In this document: piece by piece, positions 45,899-57,603 of the stretch | How positions within the stretch are numbered: the stretch's first letter is position 1 | How the letters are laid out: every line of letters starts with the position of its first letter | From: Irpex lacteus | Lineage: Eukaryota > Basidiomycota > Agaricomycetes > Polyporales > Irpicaceae | Assembly: GCA_001986395.2 (NCBI GenBank) | Contig: MQVO02000030.1 | Coordinates: 124,001 to 188,000, forward strand | Direction: 5' to 3' | Length of the DNA stretch: 64,000 nucleotides | Program-made: the position numbers and the translations under genes | Notes under the pieces: model-generated | Databases searched by the model: none | What the model was told of the DNA's origin: nothing | Seen by the model: only the letters and a program-made list of their open reading frames with translations

Positions 45899-46112
45899 CC
45901 ACCATCACCAGCAACCTGGCTTTGGCTTCATGGCTGTGTTGCAAGCCTTCTCGAAGAGTAACGGTCGACGAGAAATCTTTGCGGACGAGCTCTGTACCTC
46001 TTCAAGCCTCAGACGTTGGATATTAAATGGGGAGGTGCCACAAACTGATATCCAGGATGAAAGCCGTCTCCTGAACTATACGACTCCCATATTGAATCGG
46101 TTCTACAAAGGT
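45899..46112 (+). other. Orphan coding-like segment, unknown
   Basis: Immediately beyond the right end of the TIR element an open frame reads MAVLQAFSKSNGRREIFADE, CTSSSLRRWILNGEVPQTDI and LLNYTTPILNRFYK (from 45930), ending at a possible GTGTGG donor. Composition and codon choice look coding, but no start context, partner exon or family was recognised. It may be the remnant of a gene lost or broken during the polygalacturonase duplication. Confidence 0.35.
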
Positions 46113-46647
46113 GTGGTTATTTCTCGTCGCACAAACTCAGAACATTGCAGTTCAAACTGACGTTCTATGTCTTCACCCCGTATACTCTCGTCTGCTGTCA
46201 CACGCAAAACTACATACCGCAGTGTGGTTTTTGATTGCCACATTTCGCAACTACGGCGATTCGTCCACGCCTCTCAGCTGTCTAAACAGACAGACCTGAG
46301 CTTGCGAAGGTTGGATCTGCCTCGTCTGCCGCAGTGAGACTACGAATAGTCTCATATGTAGGAGAGTACCATATCGGTCCTTAGACCTCTGGCTGAAGGA
46401 GTTCGCGGCAGTCTCTTCATGCGCAGCGGTACGAGGTTTGCAGCGCATTCAATTGTGATATAGCGTCAACTTGACTACAGTTATTAGAGCATTAAGTACA
46501 GGCCAATTTTAGCCCCGTTAACGCCGCTGCTACTAGTAAGTCGTTCAACACTTCCACCAGTATCTGCCGCTTAATCTACGCCTCAGACACGAATGTCTTC
46601 CACTCCCCGGGATATCGCGTCAGCAGGCAACGTGCCTTCTGAGCTCG
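46113..46647. other. Spacer between the polygalacturonase blocks
   Basis: No gene recognised. Confidence 0.45.
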
Positions 46648-47385
46648 TGACCACTGACCACTGGTTCATAGCACGATGTCAAGCACGAACTTTGCTATTT
46701 TCAGAGTCAACGTGATGTACTTCTACGCGGAGAGATGGGTTCGCATGCGCATACTTACTCCGTGAGCTTATTGGTTTGGTCACTTCTTGTGTGTTTTCTT
46801 TCGTCTTTATCGTTACCCCTCGTCAAGAGCAGTCTTGCCGGATTGTCTTGTACAGCTCAGCTTATCTAGTATCCTGTTTTTGAAGAGCCAACACACCGTG
46901 ATGCCTACTACCGCAGGCTTTCCCATTCGCTGCAATAAGTTTTTGGGTTCGCACTGCTCTGGGTGCAATTCCAACTTGAACTTTCTGCCAGTCCCACAAC
47001 ACGCGCATGCTACTTACCTTTGTCACGGGTGCTGAACCTGTGTACTGATTACTATGAAAGGTATGTGCGGTGTATGACTCTTCCATGATTGCTGTCTCCC
47101 AACTTTCTGACACTCATTCCAGTCTGTTCCTGTCTGGCCCGCTGTAATCCGTATATATTAATGTGGGGATAACATGGCGGGCCGGATGGGATATTTTTAG
47201 GTGTACCCCGAGTTTACGCACTCAGACTCTGACTGCGTGCAAAGCAAGAACGCACCATGTTTGCGTATCACAGGCTCAGATCTTGGTTGGATGCCACCGA
47301 AAACCACTGTTCATTAAGCTCCGTTGATCTAGGACACCGCCTCAAGTGGCTTCTTTTCTCATTGTAAAAGCATCTACCGTGGGCG

Positions 47386-47392
47386 TATAAAA
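47386..47392 (+). promoter_or_regulatory. TATA box of polygalacturonase 2
   Basis: TATAAAA lies 106 bp upstream of the start codon, matching polygalacturonase 1. Confidence 0.65.
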
Positions 47393-47491
47393 GGGTTGTG
47401 GAGCAACGGTGGATGGCCCTTCAAGCCAAGGACACACTCCTGAGCCAACGGTCTCTGCACTCCATAGTAACTCGACATCTTCTGGAACAAA

Positions 47492-49281
47492 ATGCTTACA
47501 CTCGCCTCAGTTGTCCTCGCTCTGTCACTTTCGGCTTTCGCTAGCCCGGTCAACACCACCGAGACAGTCACATCGGAGGCGGCTGCCTGCACGGGAACCA
47601 TCTCGTCCCTCGACGATGTTGCTGATGCCGTTAAATGCACAACCGTTGTTATCAACGGCTTCACTGTGCCTGCTGGAGAGACTTTCAACCTCGAGCTCGC
47701 ATCTGGATCTACAGTGACTATGAGTAAGTGATCTCCCGTAGAGGCACGGCAAATTGTACTCTCATGGCGTTTTGTCTCGATTTTCAGACGGCGATGTCGT
47801 CTTTGGTACGCAGAATTGGGATGGCCCCCTCTTCCAGGTTAGGTGAGTGTACTGTCTTCCTTCTCTACATTCTTGTCCCGTTACACGTGCTTATCTTGGG
47901 CTCGATTCTAGCGGTTCGAACATCAACTGTGGGTACTCACATTCACGCATTCTTTTTGCAATGCCCTAATGGAACGCTGTCTACCTTATAGTCAATGGAA
48001 ATGGACATACCTTCGACGGCCAAGGGGCATTCTATTGGGTACGCCTTCTTGTATCAGAATGCCGGGAGATATCGCCAAATTACTTTTGACAGGATGGTCA
48101 AGGTGTCAACGGCGGTGTTACCAAGCCCGCACCAATGATGAAGTAAGTACTAGACCGCGGAGACATACATTGCACAAAATTCATCATGAAAATCCGTACA
48201 CAGGATCAAGATTTCTGGCACATACACAGTAAGTAGCTCTCAGATGATTATCGTCACCCGTTCTTATCGATTTCCGGTCCAACCTTTAGAACGTCAAAGT
48301 CCTCAACTCGCCCGCTCGCGTGTACAGTGTCTCCAACCCCGCGCAGCTCACCATGTCTCAGTTGACTATTGACGACTGTATGTCATTTATTATTGCTGTC
48401 GTAGCTATCTGACGTGATGCACAACCTACGCAGCTGCTGGTGATGCAGCCAACTCAAAGAGTGACGGCAAGGCTGCTGGTCACAACACCGACGGCTTCGA
48501 CGTCAGCACGACGGACTTGACTATCGAGGACAGGTGATCATTCCTCAATCATTCATTTACATCCAAAATACTTAGTATTCTTCTTAGCACCATCCACAAC
48601 CAGGACGACTGTCTCGCAATTAACAAGGGTAGCAACATCGTTTTCCAGCGCAATACTTGCATTGGTGGACACGGTATATCCATCGGCTCTATCTCTTCTG
48701 ACGTCACCGTTTCGGACATCACTATCAGCGGGAATACCATAACAGACAAGTGGGTCGCTCCGGAAGCTACTACTACAGTATCGCTTACCATGGTATTCTC
48801 TATGCTCCTCTCATAGTGACCAGGCTCTTCGTATCAAGACGAAAGCTAGCGCGACCGACGCATCTGTTTCTGGAGTCACCTACTCCGGCAATACAGCGAC
48901 TGGAATACGCCAATTCGGTGTTATTATTGACCAGAGTTATCCCGATACGCTTGGTACACCTGGAACGGGGGTCCAAATCTCTGTGAGTTATCATACACAT
49001 GATTCTATGTGTTGTGAAAGTTGACTCTTTCCATTTGTAGGATATCAACTTCACTGGTGCCGAGAATACCATTGCTGTGAACAGCGATGCACAACGTGTT
49101 GCTGTTAACTGTGGAAGCGGCGCTTGCACCGGTCAGTCATTTATCCACAGTCGTAAACAAAGAGCTAGTTCACTAATCAGAACGTCACAATATAGGTACC
49201 TGGGACTGGTCGGCTCTCACGGTCACCGGTGGAGAGGCTGGTACGATCAACTACAGCGGTATTGAGAACTTCAGCCAATGA
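47492..49281 (+). CDS. Secreted GH28 endopolygalacturonase 2
   Basis: Tandem paralogue of polygalacturonase 1 with the same exon layout and length. Signal peptide [19 protein letters not shown] is identical. The catalytic motifs [23 protein letters not shown] and LRIKTKA are intact. The C-terminus reads GTWDWSAL and [14 protein letters not shown] 49279-49281. Amino-acid differences are few and conservative (for example TQNWDG for TKNWDG, GIRQFG for GIRKFG), while introns and many synonymous sites differ. The first exon and 5' UTR are nearly identical to copy 1. Both copies look functional. Convergent with TMA64, 312 bp away. Confidence 0.92.
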
Positions 49282-49593
49282 GCATATCTGAATGCATCCG
49301 TCAAGTAACACCGCACCGGATACGCACATACTTCGCTCGTGTCCTCCTTTCAGTGTATTGGTACATAAAGTTTTAAAAATCAGATTAGATCTCACCTCCG
49401 CTGCCTATGTACGCGTACCTGTGGCCCCAGATATGAGACATGAGACTGGATACAGTTTGTGCTTCGTCAGTCATATGTGTAATATCATGATGTGGAAACC
49501 ACTCTGATACACTGTGGACCAAAGCACAGCACCCGGTTGTGCGCAAAGTACCTTGAGTGGATGTGTAGAGGGATACATTGGTTGTGTCAAACA
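49282..49593. other. 3' spacer between convergent genes
   Basis: 312 bp shared by the 3' ends of polygalacturonase 2 and TMA64. Nothing else recognised. Confidence 0.5.
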
Positions 49594-52018
49594 TCATTTC
49601 TTCTTTGAATCCAGCAAGTCTTCGCCTCTTATCCATTTCTTAGGTACGCCCTTCGAGAGTAGGTGGGACATGACGACTTTCATCTGCTTCCCTTGAACCA
49701 TTACTTCCTGCCCAGATGTCTTTCCCTGAAGGGGTGCGACTAGCAAGAGATCGTGAATAACCAGTAGTTTCAAGGCATTACATTCAGCGGTGACTTACCA
49801 GTCGTCGAGCTCGAGCAGAGTTTACGAAGCTCCTCAGCAAGCTCATCCGCGCCCAGTCCAAAAAGCTCAAATCCGGTAATAAGAGTCACGGCCTTTCGCC
49901 CTTGTCTCATCCTATGCACGACTGATAGTGGCGTCACCTCACCCTTCCTGTCAAAGCGAGGGCAATCGTCAGCGAAGTAATAGGAGAATAGGCAACAATG
50001 CACTCGCTTCCTAATAGGATCGCTCCCCTCAGTCTTGATTTCATACCAGCTCTGCATGTTCTTCTGTAATCTTCTGACCGCATCATCCCGCTTCATAAAG
50101 TCTGGTGTATCTTCCCCTTTGACTGATACGGCACGAATGAGAGCGTCGTCGTCCGCGACATTGATATATTGTTGATCATTGGCATTGACAAGTTGCTTCG
50201 TGTGGACGTAGGAGTTGAATATCTGTCGCACATCAGGAGCAGTATAGAGATCTTCCGTACTGAGGAATACTGTCAGTGATATTATAAATGCGAATGATAA
50301 AAGAGCACGTACGCTTTCTCTGCTGAAACAAACCAGGCAACCGTATTCCCAAAGGGCTTCAGGAGCTCAGTCACTTGAACTTCGCCCTTCTTTTTCTCTT
50401 CGGTTTCCTTCTCCTGTCGCTCACGTTGTTCTGCTTTCTCCTTCTTGATCTCGACACTCTGTAGAGTACGATACGGCTTATGGTCGAGTACCGCAGGATG
50501 CTTGGGGGACACTCCTATTGAGCAGATTCAGAGTCCCGGTCTCGTGAGCCAGAGTTGTATGGATTACCTGTTACAACCACGTCGCCTTTATTTTCTTTGA
50601 GTTTGAGGAGGCCCTCCTTGGCACACGCTTTCAGAAACGTCTTCACGGATTTGTAGGTCGAGTGTTTGATGTCGATTACGCTAGCATCTTAACTAGCCCC
50701 GTCAGTCGTACTTTTACCAGACAACGAGGAGTCAGTCACCTATTATGCCTTCGGGGCTTTGTATTTGCGCGGGACGTGCAGGTAGAACGTAGTTGGACCA
50801 GAAATTTGACGCTGATATTGGGAACAACGCCGGTGGCTGAGAGGCGATCGTGGTTGATATAGCTTGTAGTAACGCATCACGAAGATATGAGGACACATCT
50901 AAATAAAAGCAAGTGAGAAAAGGGCCAGATGCGCGTAGCTCTCAGCTATTAGTCACCTTCCGGTGGTAATGATGATGTGGTTGGCTGTTCCGGCTGAGAC
51001 ATATCTGGTTGACGGGCATGCGAAGAGCTTTCTCCAGAGTGCCCCTCCGAAGGCGCTGCATTCGATGGTGTCTGCGTGGCGACCTCTGAAGCACCGTTCG
51101 CGTTCGAGTTAGTACCTTCACTACTCTCAGCTTGAACATCTGATTGCGGTATCACAATCGGACGTGGTTCAGGTACCTCCAGCTTCTTGTTCACGCCCAT
51201 GTCCCAGAGATGATCTTTCCACGTATGCAGAACATACACCGCCTTTCCCTTTGCGTCTAGTTCATCTGCTTGCTTCAATGCAGCACTTGAGATTGCAGCG
51301 TGGCCCACGGCGATGGGATATCCGATCACTTCACCACGATGGTATTGAGAGACAGCTACCAGCTGGTCTTGAGCATATTCTGTGGAATGCTGTACGACTA
51401 TCTTGGATAGATGGTTTCGAGCATGAGAATTTCTGTTCGGCCACACGTAAGAAGCTATTGGGCTGACCTCCAGGTATCATCAGATCGGCTCCTCCTACAA
51501 GCTTCGGCACCACCGGTGCAGGAGTCGTCAAAAATGGCAGTAGGTCTGGTGCTTTCCAGAGGGTGTACACTGGAGTTTCATGTTAGCGGGGTAAGTTCTC
51601 CATCTAAGAGACGTGGATTTTAGCAAACCTGTAGGAATTAGCGCATCCGATCCCTTGCCAAGAGTAAACCAAAGTGGATCGCCTTCGGGGGAGTTATATA
51701 ACAACTGTAAATTGGGTTTTCAGCTGTCGCTGCCTCGGTCTAGCATTGGGTCGACTCACACCAGGTTCGTTCAGATGGGTGCTGAACTTCTGTGATTGTA
51801 TGCCTTCCGGCACGAGAATGTCGCCAACTTCATTTGATACTCCAAACTCGGATATTACGCGCTGCCTTAGTTTGCGACGATCCGACCCACGCAAGGGTGC
51901 TAAGGAGAGAAGGGTCGAAGTCAGTTCTACTATGATATCTCTTGATCCAGTGGCTGAGAGAGCCAGAGACTCCGAGCGTACCAGATGTTTTGACATTGGC
52001 GCACGCTTTCTTGAACAT
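49594..52018 (-). CDS. TMA64: Translation factor eIF2D (ligatin), Tma64
   Basis: Ribosome-associated factor that recycles 40S subunits and can deliver tRNA to the P site. ATG 52018 gives MFKKACANVKTS, spliced to a basic helix (RRKLRQRVISEFGV). The PUA-containing part follows: DPLWFTLGKGSDALIPTVYT, PVVPKLVGGADLMIPG, VAVSQYHRGEVIGYPIAVGH, then the HTWKDHLWDMG end of the PUA region. A Ser/Asn-rich spacer and a winged-helix/SWIB-like middle follow (KSTYKSVKTFLKACAKEGLL, KGDVVVTGVSPKHP). The C-terminal SUI1 fold reads EVTPLSVVHRMRQGRKAVTL, SPLQGKTSGQEVMVQGKQMK and LLSKGVPKKWI. Stop TGA is at 49594-49596. Domain order and length (about 600 aa) fit eIF2D. A Lys/Glu-rich segment near 50400 is a coiled-coil-like insert. 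Confidence 0.9.
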
Positions 52019-52326
52019 AAATGCTATCTCCTAACGTGTTATTGCTTCGTAAATGGACTGCTATCTGACGCACTAGATATTTTAGTAGATGGTTGTTGAG
52101 GTCAGTGGAAGTTGTTGAAAGACGCGCAATGACGCTCGTGTATCAATCAGAGCCGCGAGGACGCCACAAAGGTGGTCATAGCCTTATTTGTAGGAAGGCT
52201 GATGGTCCATCATGAGCTTCGTTCTATGTATTGTTTACACGCTCTCTACTAGTCTCTACTACTGAATTACAACAGTTTCTCATAATATAATATCGAATTC
52301 ACCCGAATACCGACGAGTTATTCCTT
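52019..52326. other. Intergenic, TMA64 promoter / URA7 3' flank
   Basis: 308 bp, rather AT-rich toward 52290. No gene recognised. Confidence 0.5.
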
Positions 52327-54721
52327 TTACTGGTCCACCGCTATGGCCACCTCCTTACCAAGCGTCGGACTGGGAGGGTCGATCTGTCTGAGCTCGGCTT
52401 CACTAACCATAGCATGCACAGGATGGGGAGGCTTGAATGTTTTCAACTGATTCTCCATCTGTTCTCCGAGTACTTTTGGAGAAGATGCCGCGGCGACGAA
52501 GCCGAGGAAGGGCGGGGAGGGGTTGAGCGGGCGCGTGCAGAACTCAGGGTGAGCTTGCAGGCCGACGAAGAACGGATGGTCTGTGCGATGTCAATAATCG
52601 ACATAGGGACCCACAAGCAATGAATGATACGCACCTTGCAGTTCAAGGATCTGCATACGTTCGCCTTTCTCGTCACGACCAACGAATGATAGCCCGCTCG
52701 CGGTGAGTTTCTCGATGTACTCGGGGTTAACTTCGTAGCGGTGACGATGACGCTCCCAGATTTTCTCGGCTCCACCGTACAGCTTCCTCACCTTCGACCA
52801 GTCCTCAGTGCCAGGCTGGAACACCGTCGGACGGAGGCCGAGTCGCATCGTACCACCCATGTGAGTTTTCGAGATCTCAGGCATGAAGATGATAAGGGGT
52901 TGCTTGGTGTCCTCAGTGAACTCCGTCGACGTCGCCTCTGCGCAAACCAGTCATATGATGAGATAATATGAGAAGATAAGCCTGTTTACCAGTGTAGCCA
53001 CAGACATGTCGACCCCATTCGATAACTGCCAACTGGAAACCGAGACAAATACCGAGGTATGGTACTTTCTGCTCCCGCGCCCACTTGATAGCCAGCAGCA
53101 TACCCTCTGTTCCTCGGTCGCCGAAGCCACCTGGGACAAGGATGCCACTGAGGAGGATGAGCTGAGTATTTTACGATGAAATATCAACACTTACCCTGCT
53201 GAGACAACCGCTTTCCATGCGTCGTGATAGCGACCAGGGTTTGTGACTTGTGTTTCTGGTTCAAGATCCGACGAGTTGACCCACTATTAAAGTTCAGCAT
53301 AGTGAAAATGAGACTAGGTATACGGTTAAAACTACCTTGAGATTGAGCTTGCGATGGCATCTGAAAGCAGAATGCTCGAGAGACTTTACGACCGACATGT
53401 ACGAGTCCTGGAGATCGGTGTACTTTCCGACGAGGGCGATTGTCACCTCATCGAATAGGCGTTCCTGCCTATAGTGGTCATGAGCGGTATTGTGATGCGA
53501 GTTGAGATACGACTCTTACCGGCTCGTCAATTCCTTCCATCTATTCTCCAAATCAAGACCTCTATCGAGGGCTTGCTTCGTGAGCATTATCGACGAGAGA
53601 TTGAGCCTTTTCTGGAGGTATTGGACGATGCCCTGCGACTGCAAGAGAAGTGGTACGTGGTAGACAGAAGAGACGTCGTGTACACCGATGACCTGGTCGG
53701 GGGCTACATGACAGAACATGGAAATCTTGTTTTTCGTGGCTTGCTCCAACGGCTTCCTGACGATGAGACGGCAAGCAATCTACGCAGCATCGTCAGAACG
53801 CTATAAATGTGGATGTGAAACCACTGACCAGGTCGGGAAGTAGACCCAGTCCACGGAGGGCATGTACAGTCGTTTGCGTAGGCTTCGTTTTCTGCTCTCC
53901 GTGCATATCTGGAACCAAAGAGACGTGGATCAAGGCGAAGTTCTCGTATCCGACGCGGAACTGGAATTGTCGAACGGCTTCGATAAAGGGCGCGGATTCG
54001 ATATCACCGACGGTACCTCCGAGCTATCGTGCCTCAGTAGAGCATGAAAACTAGGACATATTTGACATACCTCGACAATGCAGACATCGGGTTCCTCTCC
54101 CGTTTCGTCAACTGGGATTTTAGATACCCGTTCTATCCAGTCTTGAATAGCAGTGGTTACGTGGGGAACAATCTAACGTTTCTTAGCAAATATCCAATCG
54201 TACTTGTTATGCGTACTCACCTGCACGGTCTTCCCCAGGTAGTCACCACGACGCTAAACGGAATACTTTAGGTTTGATAGTAGCGCGTATCGCGGGAAAA
54301 ACACGCACCTCCTTTTCGATAACTTCTCGGTAGATTTTCCCGGTCGTGATATTATTATCACGAGAGAGTGTAACATTCAAGTATCTCTCGTAGTTACCGA
54401 GATCCAGGTCCACTTCACCACCATCGTTCAAGACATAGACCTCGCCTGGTCTTCGTAAGTACGGTGCTCACTGCCTCACTTGAATGACCTCACCATGTTC
54501 TTGAGGTCTCATCGTTCCAGCATCGATGTTCATATAAGGATCAATTTTGATTGAGGTCACTTTCAGGCCCGTCGTCTTCAGGAGTAAACCCGTCGACGAG
54601 GCTGCACACGACTAAATGAGACTCTGAAAAAAGTACAGGAGTGGCGTTATTGTATCGCACCGATTACACCCTTCCCAATACCGCTGACAACACCTCCAGA
54701 GACTACGATATACTTCGTCAT
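52327..54721 (-). CDS. URA7: CTP synthase
   Basis: Makes CTP from UTP, ATP and glutamine. ATG 54721 gives [20 protein letters not shown], spliced to [20 protein letters not shown] and [20 protein letters not shown], the synthetase ATP/Mg core. Next come [40 protein letters not shown] and [11 protein letters not shown]. After a linker the class I glutamine amidotransferase domain shows [15 protein letters not shown] (nucleophilic Cys) and [10 protein letters not shown] (His and Glu of the triad). Stop TAA is at 52327-52329. About ten introns; total near 600 aa, as in yeast Ura7. All active-site residues inspected are present. Divergent from the first RBR gene with 211 bp between start codons. 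Confidence 0.95.
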
Positions 54722-54932
54722 GACGGCAGACAAGAGGAAGGGGTGGAGTGGATGGTGGTGGCCGAAGCAAACAAGTTCGACGCGGCAGCCAGAGAAATTT
54801 ACTTTCGATTATGGGCGCTTGATTAACCCAGAGGCAGGCGGCTGTGCCACTGGCTGTCATGCACTGTCATGCACGTCTTTCTTTAAGACTTCCATCTCCC
54901 AAGTGAAACGCATCTCACCGTTTAAATCCACG
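54722..54932. promoter_or_regulatory. Shared upstream region, URA7 / RBR ligase 1
   Basis: 211 bp between divergent start codons. A housekeeping gene and a lineage-variable ubiquitin ligase share this promoter interval. No TATA box was assigned. Confidence 0.45.
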
Positions 54933-57235
54933 ATGGCAGCTGCTGTTGATACGGCATCAGAGCTTTTAATTGCTCAACTCCTCGAGGATGATCTTCGCGT
55001 TGCCGAGGAGGCCAGACAACTCGAGCAGGCTCAGCTTGAACAGAGTTTGAAGGACTCTGCTCTCCTGAGCGGGAAGTTTCCCAAGCGAACGAAGCCTGTC
55101 GCTGAGACCAGCGATGTGGCCCTCGCACTGGCCATGTTGGCGGCGGACGTCCGAATGAGCAGCGACGCCGCGTACGCCCAGGCCTTGCAGCACTCGGACG
55201 ACGCTGCCTCCATCGCCAGTCGCCAGTACGCCCAACAGCTCCTCGCCGCTGAGAAGAAGGTCGCACTAGACGTCGAGTTTGCTAGACGTCTTCAGCAGCT
55301 GGAGAATAGTGGTGATATTGATGAGAATATGGACGATGCAGAGAGAGTCTTGGGGAGGGGCGATATAGAGCGGATCATGGTGAGTGTTTCGTCAGCTAAG
55401 TAGTAGTGCAGCGTAGCTAAAGCAAGTAGGCGGAGAATCCAAATGAAAAAGGGAAGGGAAAGGCAGCCGCTTTGCCTGCTCATGACGATATCAGGCCCAC
55501 AAAGCGAGTGAAACTCGAAGACGAGGAAATATCTAGTACGTTGTCACCACTTTCCCAGCCAGACAACTAACTGAGGCTTTGCAGTGGATCCACTCATCGA
55601 ACCACAGGAGTTCAAGCCGGTTTTCCCAATATGTGGAATATGTTTAGAAGAATTCCAACTCGTACATTCCCCTGTCAACGCTTCGAACATTCATACAACC
55701 TCTTCGTCCACGAAGCTAGCATTCGGTATTCGTTTGCCCTGCCCAGTCAATCATGCTTATTGCCAGGCGTGTCTCGTTCAATATATCAAGTCGAAAGTAG
55801 ACCCATCGAACGACGGTAGCGGTAACGTCGATACCGTCGTATTTCCCATTCGGTGTCCCGAATGTCCCATCACTACATGGGAATCAGGAATAACAGATGA
55901 CATTGCCACTCGAGTTTTGTCGGAGAAGGCTATGGTTACATGGGTGCGTAATGGCTTTTCAACGCATAGTTTAAGACTGAATCCTTTCGTAGCACCAACA
56001 AAAACTGTTGGACAGCCTTCCTCGGATATACTGCCCCAACAAGAAGTGCTCAGCTCTTGTTCAGGCTCATGAAGATCCGGATGAGCCTCAGGCGCAATGT
56101 CCGGCTTGTCAGACTTTGATGTGTGTACCTTGTCGAGTGAGCTGGCACCATAGTAAGTTACAATGACCACCTACTCCTGCATATGTCTCACGTTGTGTCT
56201 AGACATGACCTGCGAGGATTTCCAGGTACTTCTATCGATCAATATGGCGACCTTTGAACTCACTGTATGCTCTATAGGCTTTACCGCTCGATGAGCGCTC
56301 TCCTGAGGACCAGCAAGCCCTCCAACTTATGCGTGTATGCAGCCTCTTGATGCATGATCCTATCAGGGAAAGGCTGATAGATCGACTTGTAGGCGCAACA
56401 TTGGCGTAGATGTCCCCAATGCAAGATTATCGTAGAGTTGGAGCACGGCTGTAATCATATTACCTGTCGATGCGGAACGCATTTCTGCTTCAAATGCGGA
56501 GGTGAGTGTCTTCAATTCGCTTACTGCAGCTTTCTTATTGTATATATTCTTAGCGAAATGGGACACCAAGAAATACAAATGTACTCGAGTGCCTTCATGC
56601 GAAACGTGGGATGAAGAGATGTTGCTTGAAGAGGAGGAGAGAAGACGTGAAGCAGATCGTGGCCCGGCCAGGGTGCCGGCAGCTTATGCTCATGTCCATC
56701 AGGAAGACCTGAACATGCGAGTACATGGCATGCCGGAACCAGACGAAGAGGAGCTGCAGCGACGACATTACGAAGCTGCCGATGTTCGCCTGGAAGACTT
56801 GTGGAGGCGATTGAATGCCATGCAGCAGGAGCCCCTTGCACCACCTCCGTATCATCCTCCATATCATGCGGTGCACAGAGACGTTAGGGACGATACCGGT
56901 GATATGCAATGGATGATGGAGCCCGGTGAGTATGAAAGACTCTCTCGCCTAACAATATACGCTCCCTGCATCTCCTGTCCTTCCACCTTACTTACACCTT
57001 CCTCATAGATGCCATCAACACTCGCCACTGGTTCACGCGAGACATGATCGCCGGCCTCACCTGCGGATACTGCGACGCCCGACTTAACTCTCTCGCAGAT
57101 CTTCGTTACCATCTCAGCCATTCGAAGCGTCATGCGGTGTACTCGTGCTGTGGACGGTTCTTCAAGAGGGATATGGACTTTGAGCGACACGTTGAGTCTC
57201 GTCCGTATCATCAGAATCAGGTTCGTCGTGGGTAG
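54933..57235 (+). CDS. RBR E3 ubiquitin ligase 1 with C-terminal zinc-finger module
   Basis: RBR ligases take ubiquitin from an E2 onto a RING2 cysteine, then onto substrate. N-terminus (MAAAVDTASELLIAQLLEDD; SDAAYAQALQHSDDAASIAS; VALDVEFARRLQQLE) is helical and not assigned to a known domain. RING1 spans CGICLEEFQL, CPVNHAYCQACLVQYI and FPIRCPECP. The IBR has IYCPNKKCSALV and CPACQTLMCVPCR. RING2 is WRRCPQCKIIVELEHGCNHI followed by CRCGTHFCFKCGAKWD, keeping the expected catalytic cysteine in HGCNH. After a charged linker a C-terminal module reads LTCGYCDARLNSLADLRYHL, KRHAVYSCCGRFF and FERHVESRPYH, a zinc-finger-like Cys/His pattern. All introns keep phase, so the gene looks functional. Stop at 57235. 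Tandem with a paralogue 368 bp downstream. Confidence 0.88.
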
Positions 57236-57603
57236 ATGCAAAAGGATGAAGAGGAGGGGGGAACACACATACTACGTTGGCTCGGTTCCGTCATGCTCGT
57301 GCTTATTTAGCTGGAACCGTTATGTTTATGCATAGGTGCTTTCTCGAGCAGAGATGGACTGCGTAGGATCAGAGGCAGTGGTGTTCATGGTTGCGCATGA
57401 CCAATCATGCATACCACTGCTACTTTGGGTGAATGAAGTGAGTGGAGTGCCATGATTGGCACGAAGAGGTAAGTGCGTTCCCATACGTGGTGAGTAAAGA
57501 ATCACCTCTTTTTAACCAGCGGCGCTATAAAGCAATCCAACCTTGATTCCTTACCTCCATCCCCACCGCGTAATCTGCCCTTGGGTGTGCCCCAAAAGTC
57601 CAG
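57236..57603. other. Spacer between the two RBR genes
   Basis: 368 bp. No gene or element recognised; it must contain the promoter of RBR ligase 2. Confidence 0.5.

Larger units (their letters stand above)
46648..49281 (+). repeat. Duplicated block B (polygalacturonase 2 and its 5' flank)
   Basis: Partner of the block at 42391-45054; start codons are exactly 4225 bp apart in the same orientation. The left boundary resembles the sequence right after the MYND gene stop (GACCACTGGTT versus GACCGCTGGTC), which suggests that the duplicated unit began in the MYND 3' flank. Confidence 0.7.

Noticed and set aside
56363..56578. Apparent stop codons in RBR ligase 1 before RING2
   Set aside because: They lie in an intron with a GTATGC donor and TTGTAG acceptor; splicing restores an intact RING2.
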